From the NCBI RefSeq assembly GCF_008370685.1, contig NZ_VTZU01000041.1:1-64000 (forward strand): 64,000 nucleotides of DNA, given 5' to 3'. Within the stretch, counting starts at the first letter, position 1. Each line of letters begins with the position of its first letter. Shown here one piece after another: positions 52,403-61,648 of this stretch. Under the pieces are notes generated by a model. That model searched no databases. It was not told where the DNA came from and was given only the letters and a program-made list of their open reading frames with translations. The stretch comes from Aquimarina sp. RZ0 (GTDB taxonomy: Bacteria > Bacteroidota > Bacteroidia > Flavobacteriales > Flavobacteriaceae). Both the position numbers and the translations under genes were made by a program.

Positions 52403-53308
52403 ATGAAATTAAATCCGCTAGAATTTTTTGACACTTATGAATTAATAGCAAGCCCAAATACGTATTCACCCATTGTTCCTAATGAATGCAGATATTGCGG
52501 AGAGAAATCAGAAGTTTTATTTAAAACCGATTGCCATTTGATTCCAGAATTACTTGGTAGGAATCATTTTTTAAGTAGGGATGAATGTGATAATTGCAAT
52601 CAATTATTTAGTAAATGGGAAAGTCACCTAGCTATATTTGCAAGACCCTATTTATCCTTGTCAAATATTAAAACTAAGAATAAGGTACCTATTTTTCAAT
52701 CAAGAACAGATTATAAGGATCAACCCAGAACTAGTATAAAAATTGAAGAAGGAAGCACCAAAAGATTGATTCATTCGAATCTTGATGATTTCATATTAGA
52801 TACAGAAAAAGGGCTTTTACAAATAGCTACTCGTAATCCAGGGTTTATTCCAAATCATATTTATAGAGCTTTGTGTAAAATAATGCTTGGGATGATGCCA
52901 TCTAAGGAGTTTTTTGAGAATAAAGACTTTTTTAAATGGCTCGAGGGGACACAAGAATTACCAGAGATTTGTCATGGGTTTCAATATAAATCACAAAAAA
53001 AATATTATAAAACTCCTTCAGCACAGCTATACAAAGCAAAAAAAATAGTTGTTGGTAACATAGCATATCCTGAATTTGTTGGTATAATTAGTTTTGCTAA
53101 TACAATAGTGCAATTCTACTTACCTCTTTCCGAAAACTATTTGATAAATCATTCTGATCAGAATAGTATGAATTTAGTAGTCTATCCATCATTTGCATTT
53201 GATGGAGATATGAAACAAAATCAAAAGTTTAAAATACGCCACATTACCAATTTTGATCAAAAGGAGCCATATAAATCTGATGAAAAATTCACCTTTAAAG
53301 TAAATTAA
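52403..53308 (+). CDS. HNH-type nuclease-like protein
   Basis: The 301-residue protein has an N-terminal zinc/HNH-like segment: CRYCGE near residue 20, a His in CHLIPELLG, then CDNCNQLFSKWE, which is close to McrA/HNH proteins. The rest is unknown. The longer frame from 52364 adds 13 hydrophobic residues and is not preferred. It may be a restriction or homing-type nuclease, or a zinc-binding protein of unknown role. It follows the PP-loop gene after 60 bases. Confidence 0.65.
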   Translation: MKLNPLEFFDTYELIASPNTYSPIVPNECRYCGEKSEVLFKTDCHLIPELLGRNHFLSRDECDNCNQLFSKWESHLAIFARPYLSLSNIKTKNKVPIFQSRTDYKDQPRTSIKIEEGSTKRLIHSNLDDFILDTEKGLLQIATRNPGFIPNHIYRALCKIMLGMMPSKEFFENKDFFKWLEGTQELPEICHGFQYKSQKKYYKTPSAQLYKAKKIVVGNIAYPEFVGIISFANTIVQFYLPLSENYLINHSDQNSMNLVVYPSFAFDGDMKQNQKFKIRHITNFDQKEPYKSDEKFTFKVN

Positions 53309-53391
53309 AAAAATCTATTAACAGGAATCAAAACGATTAAACCCGAAATCATTACTACAGGCATTCATATCATTACTGCAAAGAAAAAGTA

Positions 53392-54066
53392 ATGAAACAA
53401 TCTACTGCAAAGAGAAAAGGAAAATCTAAAAACACAAACAGGGTAACACTAATCAGCAAAAGAGCCAAACAGATCCGAGGGAAAGGAGAAAAATGGACAA
53501 ACGCTATTAAGAGAGCTACCCTAGAATTAAAAAAAGAAGGAGCGCTGAATGGTACTGCAAAAACAGCTAAAAAGAAAGCTCTTACAAATAACACTTCCCT
53601 GTACGGTGTTAAAGGACAATTTAAACCAGAAATCGTTCCGGAGATTAAGCTTACCTATACCAGAGGTAGACGATTATTAGGTAGTGCAGGATCCCCTGAT
53701 CAGATTGTGGATTTTGTTAGAAAACAATTTAAAAAGGGAACGATAGAAACCCGAGAAAATTTTTATGTCATTTATCTAAATCATAAAAATACGATACTAG
53801 GATATCATTTGCATTCTACAGGAGGGCTTTCAGGTACAGTCATCGATGCAAGAATTATTTTTGCTATTGCATTAAAAAGCTTGGCTACCCAGATTATTTT
53901 ATCGCACAACCATCCAGGGGGTGGTTTAAAACCGAGTAAGCAAGATATCGAACAAACCACTAAGATTGCTAACAATGGAAAGCTCCATAACATCAAAGTA
54001 TTAGATCATTTGATTATTACCAAAGATGGATATTTCTCTTTTGCTGAAGAAAATCTAGCGCTATGA
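53392..54066 (+). CDS. RadC-like JAB/MPN protein
   Basis: The 224-residue protein has the RadC core at about 110-224, with the zinc motif SHNHPGGGLKPSKQD and a final DHLIITKDGYFSF. The N-terminal 80 residues are very basic (TAKRKGKSKNTNRV). RadC-like proteins are common in mobile elements; the biochemical role is not settled. The stop overlaps the methyltransferase start by 4 bases. Confidence 0.88.
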   Translation: MKQSTAKRKGKSKNTNRVTLISKRAKQIRGKGEKWTNAIKRATLELKKEGALNGTAKTAKKKALTNNTSLYGVKGQFKPEIVPEIKLTYTRGRRLLGSAGSPDQIVDFVRKQFKKGTIETRENFYVIYLNHKNTILGYHLHSTGGLSGTVIDARIIFAIALKSLATQIILSHNHPGGGLKPSKQDIEQTTKIANNGKLHNIKVLDHLIITKDGYFSFAEENLAL

Positions 54067-56171
54067 AAGAGATCACACTTTTAGACCTTTTTTCTGGAGT
54101 GGGTGGTTTTTCTTTAGGGCTTAGTCAAGCTGGATTTACCATCAAAAAGCATTACTTCAGCGAAATTGATCCTTTCGCCATTGCCAATTACAGATATAAT
54201 TTTAAAAACTCTATCTATGCAGGACCTATCGAAAACATTAAAAAACAAAGCATCTCAAAGCCAGATATCATCTGCTTCGGTTCCCCATGCCAGGATCTTT
54301 CAATTGCTGGAAAACGAGAAGGAATCAAAGGGAGTAAAAGCAAGCTCTTTTTCGAAGCAATTAGAATCCTTGACCTCTATAAGCCCGGTGTGTTTATCTT
54401 TGAAAACGTCAAAGGACTTTTCTCCAGTAACAAAGGTAAAGACTTTGAAGTCGTACTTAAATCGTTCGCCCAACTTGGGCTTTATGACATACAATGGCAA
54501 TTGCTTAATACTGCCTGGTTTCGCCCCCAGAATCGAGAGCGCGTCTACCTTGTCGGATCACTTAGAACAAAACCCCGACTCCAAGTATTTCCTATCGGAG
54601 AAAGCTGTCAAAAGACTCAAGATTGCGCTAGAAAAAAACTCTCGGAAAGGGGCATTGCTCCAACAATCGATACCAAAGTAGGAGATCACGGAAATTATGC
54701 ACCTTATGTTTTCACAATTCGAAGTGGCAGAAAAGTACCTGGAGGATCAAAAGTGGAGTTTAGAAAAGATGGGAGCACCAATTGCATCACTGGAGTAGAT
54801 CAAGATAATTTAGTAATAAATGGTTGGACTCCTCTCAGAGTAGAACGTACTGAAAAAGCGAAAAGAATACGAAGAGCAAACCAGAAAAAAGGAATTGATT
54901 ATGCACCATTTCAAGAAAAACAGTTTGTTCCACGCAAGGATGGTAAAATGGGTGCTATAACAGCACATCCTCAAAATGAAAACTTATTATTCAATGTAGG
55001 GAATGTCCGCAGACTAACCCCTTTAGAATGTGAACGATTACAGGGGTTTCCTGATCACTGGACTAGATATGGTATTCAAGATGGTGAAAAAATTGAACTA
55101 AGTGATAGCAGACGCTATCAGCTGATTGGCAATGCCGTTAGTCCTCCAGTAGTAAAAATAGTTGGTAAGCGAATAAATGCTAGTAATATGTTTAAGAAGA
55201 GACCTTCAAACAGCAATCAGTTTTTAACTGTAGCTTCACCATTAGACGGATTTGGAAAGGTTGGTAAAACTCCTGTAAGTTATTACGGAGGCAAGCAAAA
55301 TTTAACCAAACGTATCTTATCACTAATTCCTGAACATAATTTGTATTGTGAACCTTTTGTGGGAGGAGCTGCTGTATTTTTTGCTAAAGAATCGAGTCCC
55401 GTAGAAGTCATTAACGATCTGGACGGAAAAGTGGTTAATTTTTATAGGGTCTGTAAGCTACAGTTTTCTAAACTCCAGAAAATGATCCACTCCACTCCAC
55501 ATAGCAGAAAACTGCATGCAGAAGCTCAAATCATTCTAAAAGATACTACTGAAAAAGATACTGTTAAAAAAGCCTGGGCGTTTTGGGTACAAACTAATAT
55601 GAGTTTTTCTTCCCGGATTTTTGGAGGCTATGCCTATGAAAAAAAGACCAACGGAGTATCTAAAGCTATACTGAATAAAAAGAATGGATTTACCAGAGAT
55701 ATCTGTGAACGTCTGGATCTGGTAGATATCGAGTGCAACGATGCACTCAAAGTAATCCAAAGCAGAGATACTAAAGAGAGTTTCTTTTATGTAGATCCTC
55801 CCTATTTCAATTCTGATATGGGACATTATAAAGGATATAGCAAACAGGATTTTACCAATCTATTGGAAGTATTATCCAAAATCGAAGGAAAGTTTCTGTT
55901 AAGCAGTTATCCTTCTGACTTATTAGCTGAATACACTAAAAAACATAATTGGTATCAACAGTCCATCCGGCAAACCGTAAGTGTGACCAAAGGCAAGCGG
56001 GATAAAAAGAAAACAGAAGTCTTTACAGCGAACTATAATATTGCAAAAATGGATACTTCGCTCAATGGCAATGATGATGTTTCAAAAACAAGCTTGTTTC
56101 TCAAATCTAAATCACTTCGACTTCGTTTCTCCTTTGGTAAAAATAGCCCATCGCGAAGTAACCCGAGCTAA
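54063..56171 (+). CDS. Fused C5-cytosine / N6-adenine DNA methyltransferase
   Basis: The 702-residue protein carries two methyltransferases. Residues 1-375 match DNA C5-cytosine methyltransferases: DLFSGVGGFSLG (SAM), PCQ with Cys76, FENVKG, QNRERVYLVGS, and LIGNAVSPPVV (motif X). Residues 400-670 match Dam/D12-type N6-adenine methyltransferases: YYGGKQNLTKR, EPFVGGAAVFF, and DPPY at 578-581 (VDPPYFNSD). Both catalytic sites look intact. It likely protects the element from restriction. No cognate nuclease gene is obvious, apart from the HNH-like neighbour. Target sites are unknown. Confidence 0.92.
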   Translation: MKEITLLDLFSGVGGFSLGLSQAGFTIKKHYFSEIDPFAIANYRYNFKNSIYAGPIENIKKQSISKPDIICFGSPCQDLSIAGKREGIKGSKSKLFFEAIRILDLYKPGVFIFENVKGLFSSNKGKDFEVVLKSFAQLGLYDIQWQLLNTAWFRPQNRERVYLVGSLRTKPRLQVFPIGESCQKTQDCARKKLSERGIAPTIDTKVGDHGNYAPYVFTIRSGRKVPGGSKVEFRKDGSTNCITGVDQDNLVINGWTPLRVERTEKAKRIRRANQKKGIDYAPFQEKQFVPRKDGKMGAITAHPQNENLLFNVGNVRRLTPLECERLQGFPDHWTRYGIQDGEKIELSDSRRYQLIGNAVSPPVVKIVGKRINASNMFKKRPSNSNQFLTVASPLDGFGKVGKTPVSYYGGKQNLTKRILSLIPEHNLYCEPFVGGAAVFFAKESSPVEVINDLDGKVVNFYRVCKLQFSKLQKMIHSTPHSRKLHAEAQIILKDTTEKDTVKKAWAFWVQTNMSFSSRIFGGYAYEKKTNGVSKAILNKKNGFTRDICERLDLVDIECNDALKVIQSRDTKESFFYVDPPYFNSDMGHYKGYSKQDFTNLLEVLSKIEGKFLLSSYPSDLLAEYTKKHNWYQQSIRQTVSVTKGKRDKKKTEVFTANYNIAKMDTSLNGNDDVSKTSLFLKSKSLRLRFSFGKNSPSRSNPS

Positions 56172-56209
56172 CCCGAATCCGATATCATTCCCATTTGTAG
56201 TATTACCAA

Positions 56210-57454
56210 ATGGAAAAACAACATATTTCATTTGAGAATTACAACGATGCAATGCAGAAGTTTACTGTAGAAGCATTGCCAGAGATTCTGCAAAAAGGAC
56301 ACCTGTTCTTTCTGGAAGCGAAGGAATTCTATTTCCAGGAACCAGAGATTAAAGAAACGATAGATTTATATCTGGAGCAACTCAATGCTCATCTTTTTTC
56401 TGATGAAGAAATAAATGGGAATACAGCAAGTATTTCTGTTTTATGCATTCGGGATTTTTTAAAAATGCATCAGACTATTCGATCTAAGGATGATCTAAAG
56501 GAATTTATCTATACACTACAGCAAGCAGTTTCAAATAAAGAAATCACCAAAAATGATCTTTATGCCAGCCATATAGAAGAGATACAAGAAAAGCTTATTA
56601 TGCAGCACAATAATATGAGCTTATTGGATCAGGTAAAGATTATGATCAATAGCAAATGGAAGTCAGAGCTAAAAAAGATCGTTTCCCAAACATCTATGCA
56701 GGGAATTGGTAGTCTGGATATCATAGCTTCTAAACAACAAGTTAAACCTCTTCCTGTTTCCCCTACCCAAAAGAATGTGCTTTTTACCTCATTTGATCAG
56801 CAACTCACTACAACTGGTGCATCCACCTTTCGATTGCCCGGATCAATGGGAGAATTATTAGGAGATTTAGAAAAGTTCGAACTGGCTATTACCATTGAGG
56901 GAGATCAGGGAGGCGGAAAAACACGTTTTACCTATCAACTGGCAGATGCTTTTGCAGATATGGGAAACCGTGTTGCCATTTTTACTTTAGAAATAGGTGG
57001 TAAATCAGATTTAATCAACCGTATGAGGGAAGAATATCTGAAACCACAGAACAGGAATCGTATTTCCAGAGCCGATCAGCTACCAGATGGTTATAAAACG
57101 ATAGCTAATGCCACTGGTAGCTTTGATGTGATTATTATTGATAGCTGGAACAAGACAGGATTGCCATCACAGGATTTTGATCGATTACGCAAACAGTTTC
57201 CCAATACCATTTTTATTGTCATATTCCAGCGTACCACAGGGAAAACTATTCGCGGAGGAACAGCTCCATTATTTGATGCAGGGATTAATATAGAAGTAAT
57301 CAAAGCGGATGATACTTTTAGAAATAATTATGCTGTCACTACCAAAAACAGATACGGCATTACAGGAATCAAATACAACATTTTTACAAAAGAAATTATA
57401 GGAGCAGTAGAGGATTCCTCAGTATCTAATCAAAATCAAATTGAAATAGCATGA
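56210..57454 (+). CDS. RecA/DnaB-fold ATPase
   Basis: The 414-residue protein has a unique helical N-terminal part (about 1-200) and a P-loop domain with Walker A GDQGGGKT at residues 231-238. AIFTLEIGGKSD follows, then Walker B VIIIDSWNKTG (about 307-317). The pattern is closest to the RecA/DnaB/KaiC group, so a replication or recombination ATPase is likely. It could serve as the packaging motor, but the HerA/FtsK signature is not evident. The last 4 bases overlap the spanin-like gene. Confidence 0.78.
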   Translation: MEKQHISFENYNDAMQKFTVEALPEILQKGHLFFLEAKEFYFQEPEIKETIDLYLEQLNAHLFSDEEINGNTASISVLCIRDFLKMHQTIRSKDDLKEFIYTLQQAVSNKEITKNDLYASHIEEIQEKLIMQHNNMSLLDQVKIMINSKWKSELKKIVSQTSMQGIGSLDIIASKQQVKPLPVSPTQKNVLFTSFDQQLTTTGASTFRLPGSMGELLGDLEKFELAITIEGDQGGGKTRFTYQLADAFADMGNRVAIFTLEIGGKSDLINRMREEYLKPQNRNRISRADQLPDGYKTIANATGSFDVIIIDSWNKTGLPSQDFDRLRKQFPNTIFIVIFQRTTGKTIRGGTAPLFDAGINIEVIKADDTFRNNYAVTTKNRYGITGIKYNIFTKEIIGAVEDSSVSNQNQIEIA

Positions 57455-57882
57455 CATACTACATAGATATTATTAAAACCATTTGGAAATTACTGCCTAT
57501 AGCTTTGCTCATTCTTTTAGGAATCCTTTTCTTTCATTGGAGATCAGAACGGCAAAAGGTCGCAGACTTTAAGGAAGTACAACAAGCACAATTTCAGGAG
57601 ATCGAAAAATGGAAAGATCGGGCTGGAAAAAACAGAGCTAGAGCAGAGATTGCAGAAATCAATGCTAAAAATGCAAAGTTGGTATTAAATGATGAACTCC
57701 GGCAAATGCTCAAGAAAGAAGTTGGTAATTTAAGACGTAATCTAATTAGCTATTCAGCTATTAAAGCTTCTACTGAAGGAGCATTCAAATCCAAGGGAAA
57801 AGATACAGTTTATGTGGTGGTTTTAATGAAACTCGAATTTGAGAAGTCTGTAAGACGAACTCAAATCCGTAAGTTGAATTAA
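57451..57882 (+). CDS. Spanin/Rz-like protein (phage type)
   Basis: The 143-residue protein has an N-terminal membrane segment (about 12-30, WKLLPIALLILLGILFF), then a coiled coil (about 40-95), then a soluble end with GKDTVYVVVLM. The layout and the KDTVYV feature resemble small Bacteroidetes phage proteins that replace Rz spanins. It overlaps the ATPase gene as ATGA, so it is the last gene of a run. It supports a viral origin for the block. Confidence 0.6.
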   Translation: MTYYIDIIKTIWKLLPIALLILLGILFFHWRSERQKVADFKEVQQAQFQEIEKWKDRAGKNRARAEIAEINAKNAKLVLNDELRQMLKKEVGNLRRNLISYSAIKASTEGAFKSKGKDTVYVVVLMKLEFEKSVRRTQIRKLN

Positions 57883-57902
57883 TCCCGCCTATCCAGCGGG
57901 AT
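57882..57902 (+). terminator. GC-rich hairpin after the run of element genes
   Basis: ATCCCGC and GCGGGAT form a 7-bp stem with a 7-nt loop that begins in the stop codon of the previous gene. There is no strong T tract. It may mark the right end of the element transcript. Confidence 0.55.
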
Positions 57903-58248
57903 CTCATAAATTCTACCTGGAAGTCCCTTAAGTTCAATAAATCGGTTCATTTTATAAGTTTACGATTTAACACTTAAATGAACTGATATGTTATTTGGAT
58001 ATACTCGCTTTTGAAACTTCTTTTCAATATTTAATATCCATATTAGTATTTCCTAAAATACACAAACTATTAAGGGAAAAAATAGTCTTTTAAATTTATT
58101 TAGTTAATTTAGAAGCAACAAATAATTATAACCGCCCCATGTATTAAGTTTACTGCAGGTGTGTGATGTTATTTATAAAAACTAATTGAAAATATATGGG
58201 ATATAAAGGACATATATCGTTTATGTTAACCACAAGCTGAAAAAATAA
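57903..58248. other. Non-coding spacer before the reverse transcriptase
   Basis: This 346-bp AT-rich stretch has no convincing gene. Several defence-type reverse transcriptases use a nearby non-coding RNA as template or cofactor, so the spacer could hold one. No strong stem-loop beyond the first hairpin was seen by eye, and no promoter was identified with confidence. Confidence 0.4.
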
Positions 58249-60063
58249 ATGCAGACAGAAAGATTCAATAAATTAAGGAAAGAAACTTTATCAAAAATAT
58301 TTGAAAAGAAAAAGTTGACCGAGGTTTGGAGAAAAATTGTCAAAAATCAGCTTAGAAGTCTTGATTTAAAGGATTTGTTTGACCATTATGATTTCAACTT
58401 TAACATTGAGGAAAGGGCTTTAGCCATAAGGAATGAAATCCTAAACGGAACTTACAAAGTATCTCAACCTCTAATATACCGTATTGAAAAGAAGTTTGGT
58501 GTCTGTAGGCATTTGGTAATCCCTCAACCTAATGATGCCGTAGTTCTTCAAACATTAGTGGAAAATATAGCAGATAAAATTCTTTCAAACCAGCCATCTG
58601 AAAATGCTTATTATTCTAGAGATAAACATAACGTTTCTTTTCCGCACGAAGTTAAAGAATATGGACTTTCTTGGCGTCAACAATGGAAAAAATTACAAAA
58701 GCAAATTTATCATTTTCAAGATGACAAAGAATTAATTGTTGTTACTGATTTATCTAATTATTATGATAGTATAGATTTAGAAGAACTTAGAAAAGTATTT
58801 ACAAGTTATAGTCAAATAGACGAAGTTCTTATTGATCTATTATTCAGGATTATTCAAGAAATAGCTTGGAAACCTGATTACTTACCTTATACAAAAAGAG
58901 GACTTCCGACTACTAATATTGAAGGGATTAGACTTTTAGCTCACTCATTTTTATTTGAAGTAGATGAAGTAATCAAACAACAAACTGACAATAGTTTCAC
59001 AAGGTGGATGGACGATATTGTTATTGGAGTAGAAACTAAAAAAGAAGCTATTGAAACAATTAGTTCAATTTCTGATATGCTCAAAACAAGAGGATTAGCC
59101 TTAAATCTGGCTAAAACTAATATCTATAATGAAGACCAAGGTTTTTACCATTTTCAAATAGAATCTAACAGATATATTGACAGCATAGAAAAAACTAAAA
59201 AAACCGATGCTAATTATAAAAAAATATGTTCGGAACTACATAAACGATTTAAAGCTCATTTCAAAGACACTGGAGCCAAATATTGGGATAAAATTGCAAA
59301 ACGCTATATAACTACTTACAGTAAACTTCAATCTAAATCATTACTGAATTTAACAACTGAAAAATATGTCGATTATCCTGGTTTAAGAAGTCATCTACTT
59401 ATGTATTTATCAAATGTTGGATACTTGAAAAAATCATCAGATGTCGTTTTAGAAATTCTAGACACTATTGATATTTTTGATGATTTATCGCTTTATCAAT
59501 TGTGTAGCCTTGTTACTAATTGGGAAATCCCAGTTAACGATAAGTCAAAAGAATTTTTATCAAAGTTTCAAAGTAAGATTACAGCTTTTTCATTCAAACG
59601 AAAATTATCATCGGATTTTTACTGTGTTTTATGGTTTAAAGCAAAATATAATCACCCAGAAGATTTGTATAGATTTATAGAAAAATATAAAAATTTATGG
59701 CAAACAGATACATTCTTAAGGAGACAAGTAACAGCCATTTTATCTAGATTACTAATTACGAATAGTGTTAAAGTCGAAAAACTACTTTATAATCAAATAT
59801 CTTCTGGGATTACAAATACAGTAACTCTCGCTAATCAAATATTAACCTTTTCCAATTTGGAAACAACAAATAGTAGGTTACATTTTTATTTATTTCCAAA
59901 AAACAAGCAAAAAATTTATCCATTATCTAAGTTTTTAGTTCTATGCTCTATTTTAAATTCAGAAAAAATAAGAACGGATAATAATATTAAAGAAAAGATA
60001 AAGAAAAGTATATCTGATTCGTATTATTTAAGATGGCTAGATTTACAATATAACATTAGTTAA
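58249..60063 (+). CDS. UG/Abi-type defence-like reverse transcriptase
   Basis: The 604-residue protein has RT motifs: HLVIPQPNDAVV, DLSNYYDSID (motif A, Asp167), RGLPTTNIEGIRLLAHSF (motif B) and FTRWMDDIVIG (motif C). The canonical YxDD is replaced by WMDD at 253-256, with both Asp present. There is no maturase X or HNH domain, so it is not a group II intron RT. The C-terminal 270 residues are helical, as in the Unknown Group/Abi class linked to phage defence (DRT systems). No partner gene is definite. It sits next to small immunity-like genes. Confidence 0.85.
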   Translation: MQTERFNKLRKETLSKIFEKKKLTEVWRKIVKNQLRSLDLKDLFDHYDFNFNIEERALAIRNEILNGTYKVSQPLIYRIEKKFGVCRHLVIPQPNDAVVLQTLVENIADKILSNQPSENAYYSRDKHNVSFPHEVKEYGLSWRQQWKKLQKQIYHFQDDKELIVVTDLSNYYDSIDLEELRKVFTSYSQIDEVLIDLLFRIIQEIAWKPDYLPYTKRGLPTTNIEGIRLLAHSFLFEVDEVIKQQTDNSFTRWMDDIVIGVETKKEAIETISSISDMLKTRGLALNLAKTNIYNEDQGFYHFQIESNRYIDSIEKTKKTDANYKKICSELHKRFKAHFKDTGAKYWDKIAKRYITTYSKLQSKSLLNLTTEKYVDYPGLRSHLLMYLSNVGYLKKSSDVVLEILDTIDIFDDLSLYQLCSLVTNWEIPVNDKSKEFLSKFQSKITAFSFKRKLSSDFYCVLWFKAKYNHPEDLYRFIEKYKNLWQTDTFLRRQVTAILSRLLITNSVKVEKLLYNQISSGITNTVTLANQILTFSNLETTNSRLHFYLFPKNKQKIYPLSKFLVLCSILNSEKIRTDNNIKEKIKKSISDSYYLRWLDLQYNIS

Positions 60064-60097
60064 AAAAGTCACTGTCAAACAAGGTATTACATATTTT

Positions 60098-60337
60098 ATG
60101 ACCAATATTTATAGTAGGAAGGAATTTATTAATTTTCTAAAAGTAATTTTAGATGAGTATCAAAAGCATCCAGAGCGATGGGAAAATCATAAAATGGAAG
60201 ATTTTTTAGAAGCTATGATACGATATTCAGATGATGTTCAACAATATTACAAGAACACAAATCAAGAGATCAATGCTGATGAAGCCCAATGGAAAGTCTT
60301 TGCGGATATTATAAAGGGAGCTTCTATTTATGAATAA
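60098..60337 (+). CDS. DUF7660-like small protein
   Basis: The 79-residue protein (RKEFINFLKVILDEYQ, EDFLEAMIRYSDDVQQYY, NADEAQWKVFADIIKGA) strongly recalls the DUF7660 family. These proteins are common in polymorphic toxin and defence neighbourhoods and are often considered immunity-like. It follows the RT gene after 34 bases and is followed by an AAACGAT boundary motif. Confidence 0.72.
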   Translation: MTNIYSRKEFINFLKVILDEYQKHPERWENHKMEDFLEAMIRYSDDVQQYYKNTNQEINADEAQWKVFADIIKGASIYE

Positions 60338-60363
60338 ATCTAAAGTTCAAAAAAACGATACTT

Positions 60364-60711
60364 ATGTCTGAGGAAATTGAAAAGGATCTTAGCGATATTA
60401 GGAGAATTGCTACCAAATTTAGAAAGGATATATGCAATGGGAATATCAAAATTCCATTTGGTGAAGATTTCCCTTCGGGCTGTTGTGGTAATGCGTCAGA
60501 TAGATTAAAAAGGATTTTAGAATGTAAAGGTTTCCAAAATATTCGTTATACAAATGGGTGGATAGACAAACAGTCACATGGTTGGCTGGAGTATAAAGGT
60601 TTTATAATTGATATTACAGCTGATCAATTTGAGAATATAACCGAAGAAATAATTATAATTCATAAAAATGAGTCTGACTTTCATAAACAGTTTAAGTCAG
60701 GAAATTTTTAA
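60364..60711 (+). CDS. Small papain-like / transglutaminase-like protein
   Basis: The 115-residue protein has a Cys-His-Asp arrangement typical of papain-fold proteins: FPSGCCGNASDRL (Cys near 40), SHGWLEYKG (His about 77) and FIIDITADQF (Asp about 85). It is preceded by the AAACGAT boundary motif. It could be a small protease/amidase or a toxin-like domain. Homology is by pattern only. Confidence 0.6.
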   Translation: MSEEIEKDLSDIRRIATKFRKDICNGNIKIPFGEDFPSGCCGNASDRLKRILECKGFQNIRYTNGWIDKQSHGWLEYKGFIIDITADQFENITEEIIIIHKNESDFHKQFKSGNF

Positions 60712-60769
60712 AAAAGGTCAATAAACTGATAGAAATAAAGAAGCAATAAATAATTTAACCTAATTTAAA

Positions 60770-61273
60770 ATGGGAATATTTTCTAAAAAAAAGCGAGGTT
60801 TTATTCAATTTCTAAACTTAAAATTTGAACAAGACTTGGAATCTGAATCAATTAAGTCAAACAAGACTGAAAAATATACAGATTACATAATAGATGCTTC
60901 AGAAAATTTTGACTTGTTTGATTATGCAATAATCAGAAATTTTGAGCATAAAAAAGATCTATCAGGAAATTCATCATTCAATTTGATTATGGGTAGTCAT
61001 AATAAATCTGCTACAATAGATAAATTAACAAAGATTGTCGATTCGATAGTTATTGAATATGGAAAAGACAGAAATGGAAACGGAAAATGGACAGAAAAAG
61101 ACTCAAGACAAATAACCGATTTTTGGTTAGGTAGGGAATGGATTATAAATTCAAAAGGCAAGTCGATTTCAGGATCAAAACTTGACAAAAATTGTTACCA
61201 AATTAATCTTCATTTTGACAGTGAAAATGGAATTAGTTTATCAATTCTTGGAGCAAGTCTATTAATGAAATAA
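60770..61273 (+). CDS. Hypothetical protein, immunity-like
   Basis: The 167-residue protein starts MGIFSKKKRGFIQF. It is charged and mixed alpha/beta, with GKWTEKDSRQITDFWLGREW in the middle. No signal peptide or family. The leader holds GGTCAATAAACTGAT, a variant of the boundary motif. Gene size and setting suit an immunity protein or antitoxin, but there is no direct evidence. Confidence 0.6.
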   Translation: MGIFSKKKRGFIQFLNLKFEQDLESESIKSNKTEKYTDYIIDASENFDLFDYAIIRNFEHKKDLSGNSSFNLIMGSHNKSATIDKLTKIVDSIVIEYGKDRNGNGKWTEKDSRQITDFWLGREWIINSKGKSISGSKLDKNCYQINLHFDSENGISLSILGASLLMK

Positions 61274-61303
61274 AAAGTATATATAACAAAGTCTGAATAA
61301 ACG

Positions 61304-61630
61304 ATGAACAATCAAGTAGTACAATATAGACTTTATAAGGAAGCTTTTAACGATGGTGAAGAATTCATTGAGGAAGAACTCATTGATAGATTTCCAAAAA
61401 GTGATGATTCACATAAGTCAATGAAAAATATTATTTCTAATAGTGATGATGATTTTGCACATGAGGATTACTTTGTAAGCAAGTGGGAATTAGAAGAAAA
61501 CTCCGAAGGTGTTTTGGAATGGTGTCCAGATAATGTTTTTGGTAAGCAAAGAGCAAAACCTAGAAACGGAAAAGGTCTTCTTTATACCAGAACATCTTAT
61601 AAGAAACACTTGAACCAAAAGTCTAAATAA
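61304..61630 (+). CDS. Hypothetical protein
   Basis: The 108-residue acidic protein has its ATG inside the motif AAACGATG. A stretch DDFAHEDYFVSKWELEENSEG is followed by WCPDNVFGKQRAKPRNGKG. No family was recognised. The stop codon lies inside the next copy of the boundary motif, a sign of cassette-like joining. Confidence 0.58.
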   Translation: MNNQVVQYRLYKEAFNDGEEFIEEELIDRFPKSDDSHKSMKNIISNSDDDFAHEDYFVSKWELEENSEGVLEWCPDNVFGKQRAKPRNGKGLLYTRTSYKKHLNQKSK

Positions 61631-61648
61631 ACGATAAAATTTTAAGAT

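Noticed and set aside
56210..57454. Naming this ATPase a viral packaging motor
   Set aside because: Walker motifs are RecA/DnaB-like and the HerA/FtsK signature was not recognised, so the specific claim is not supported.
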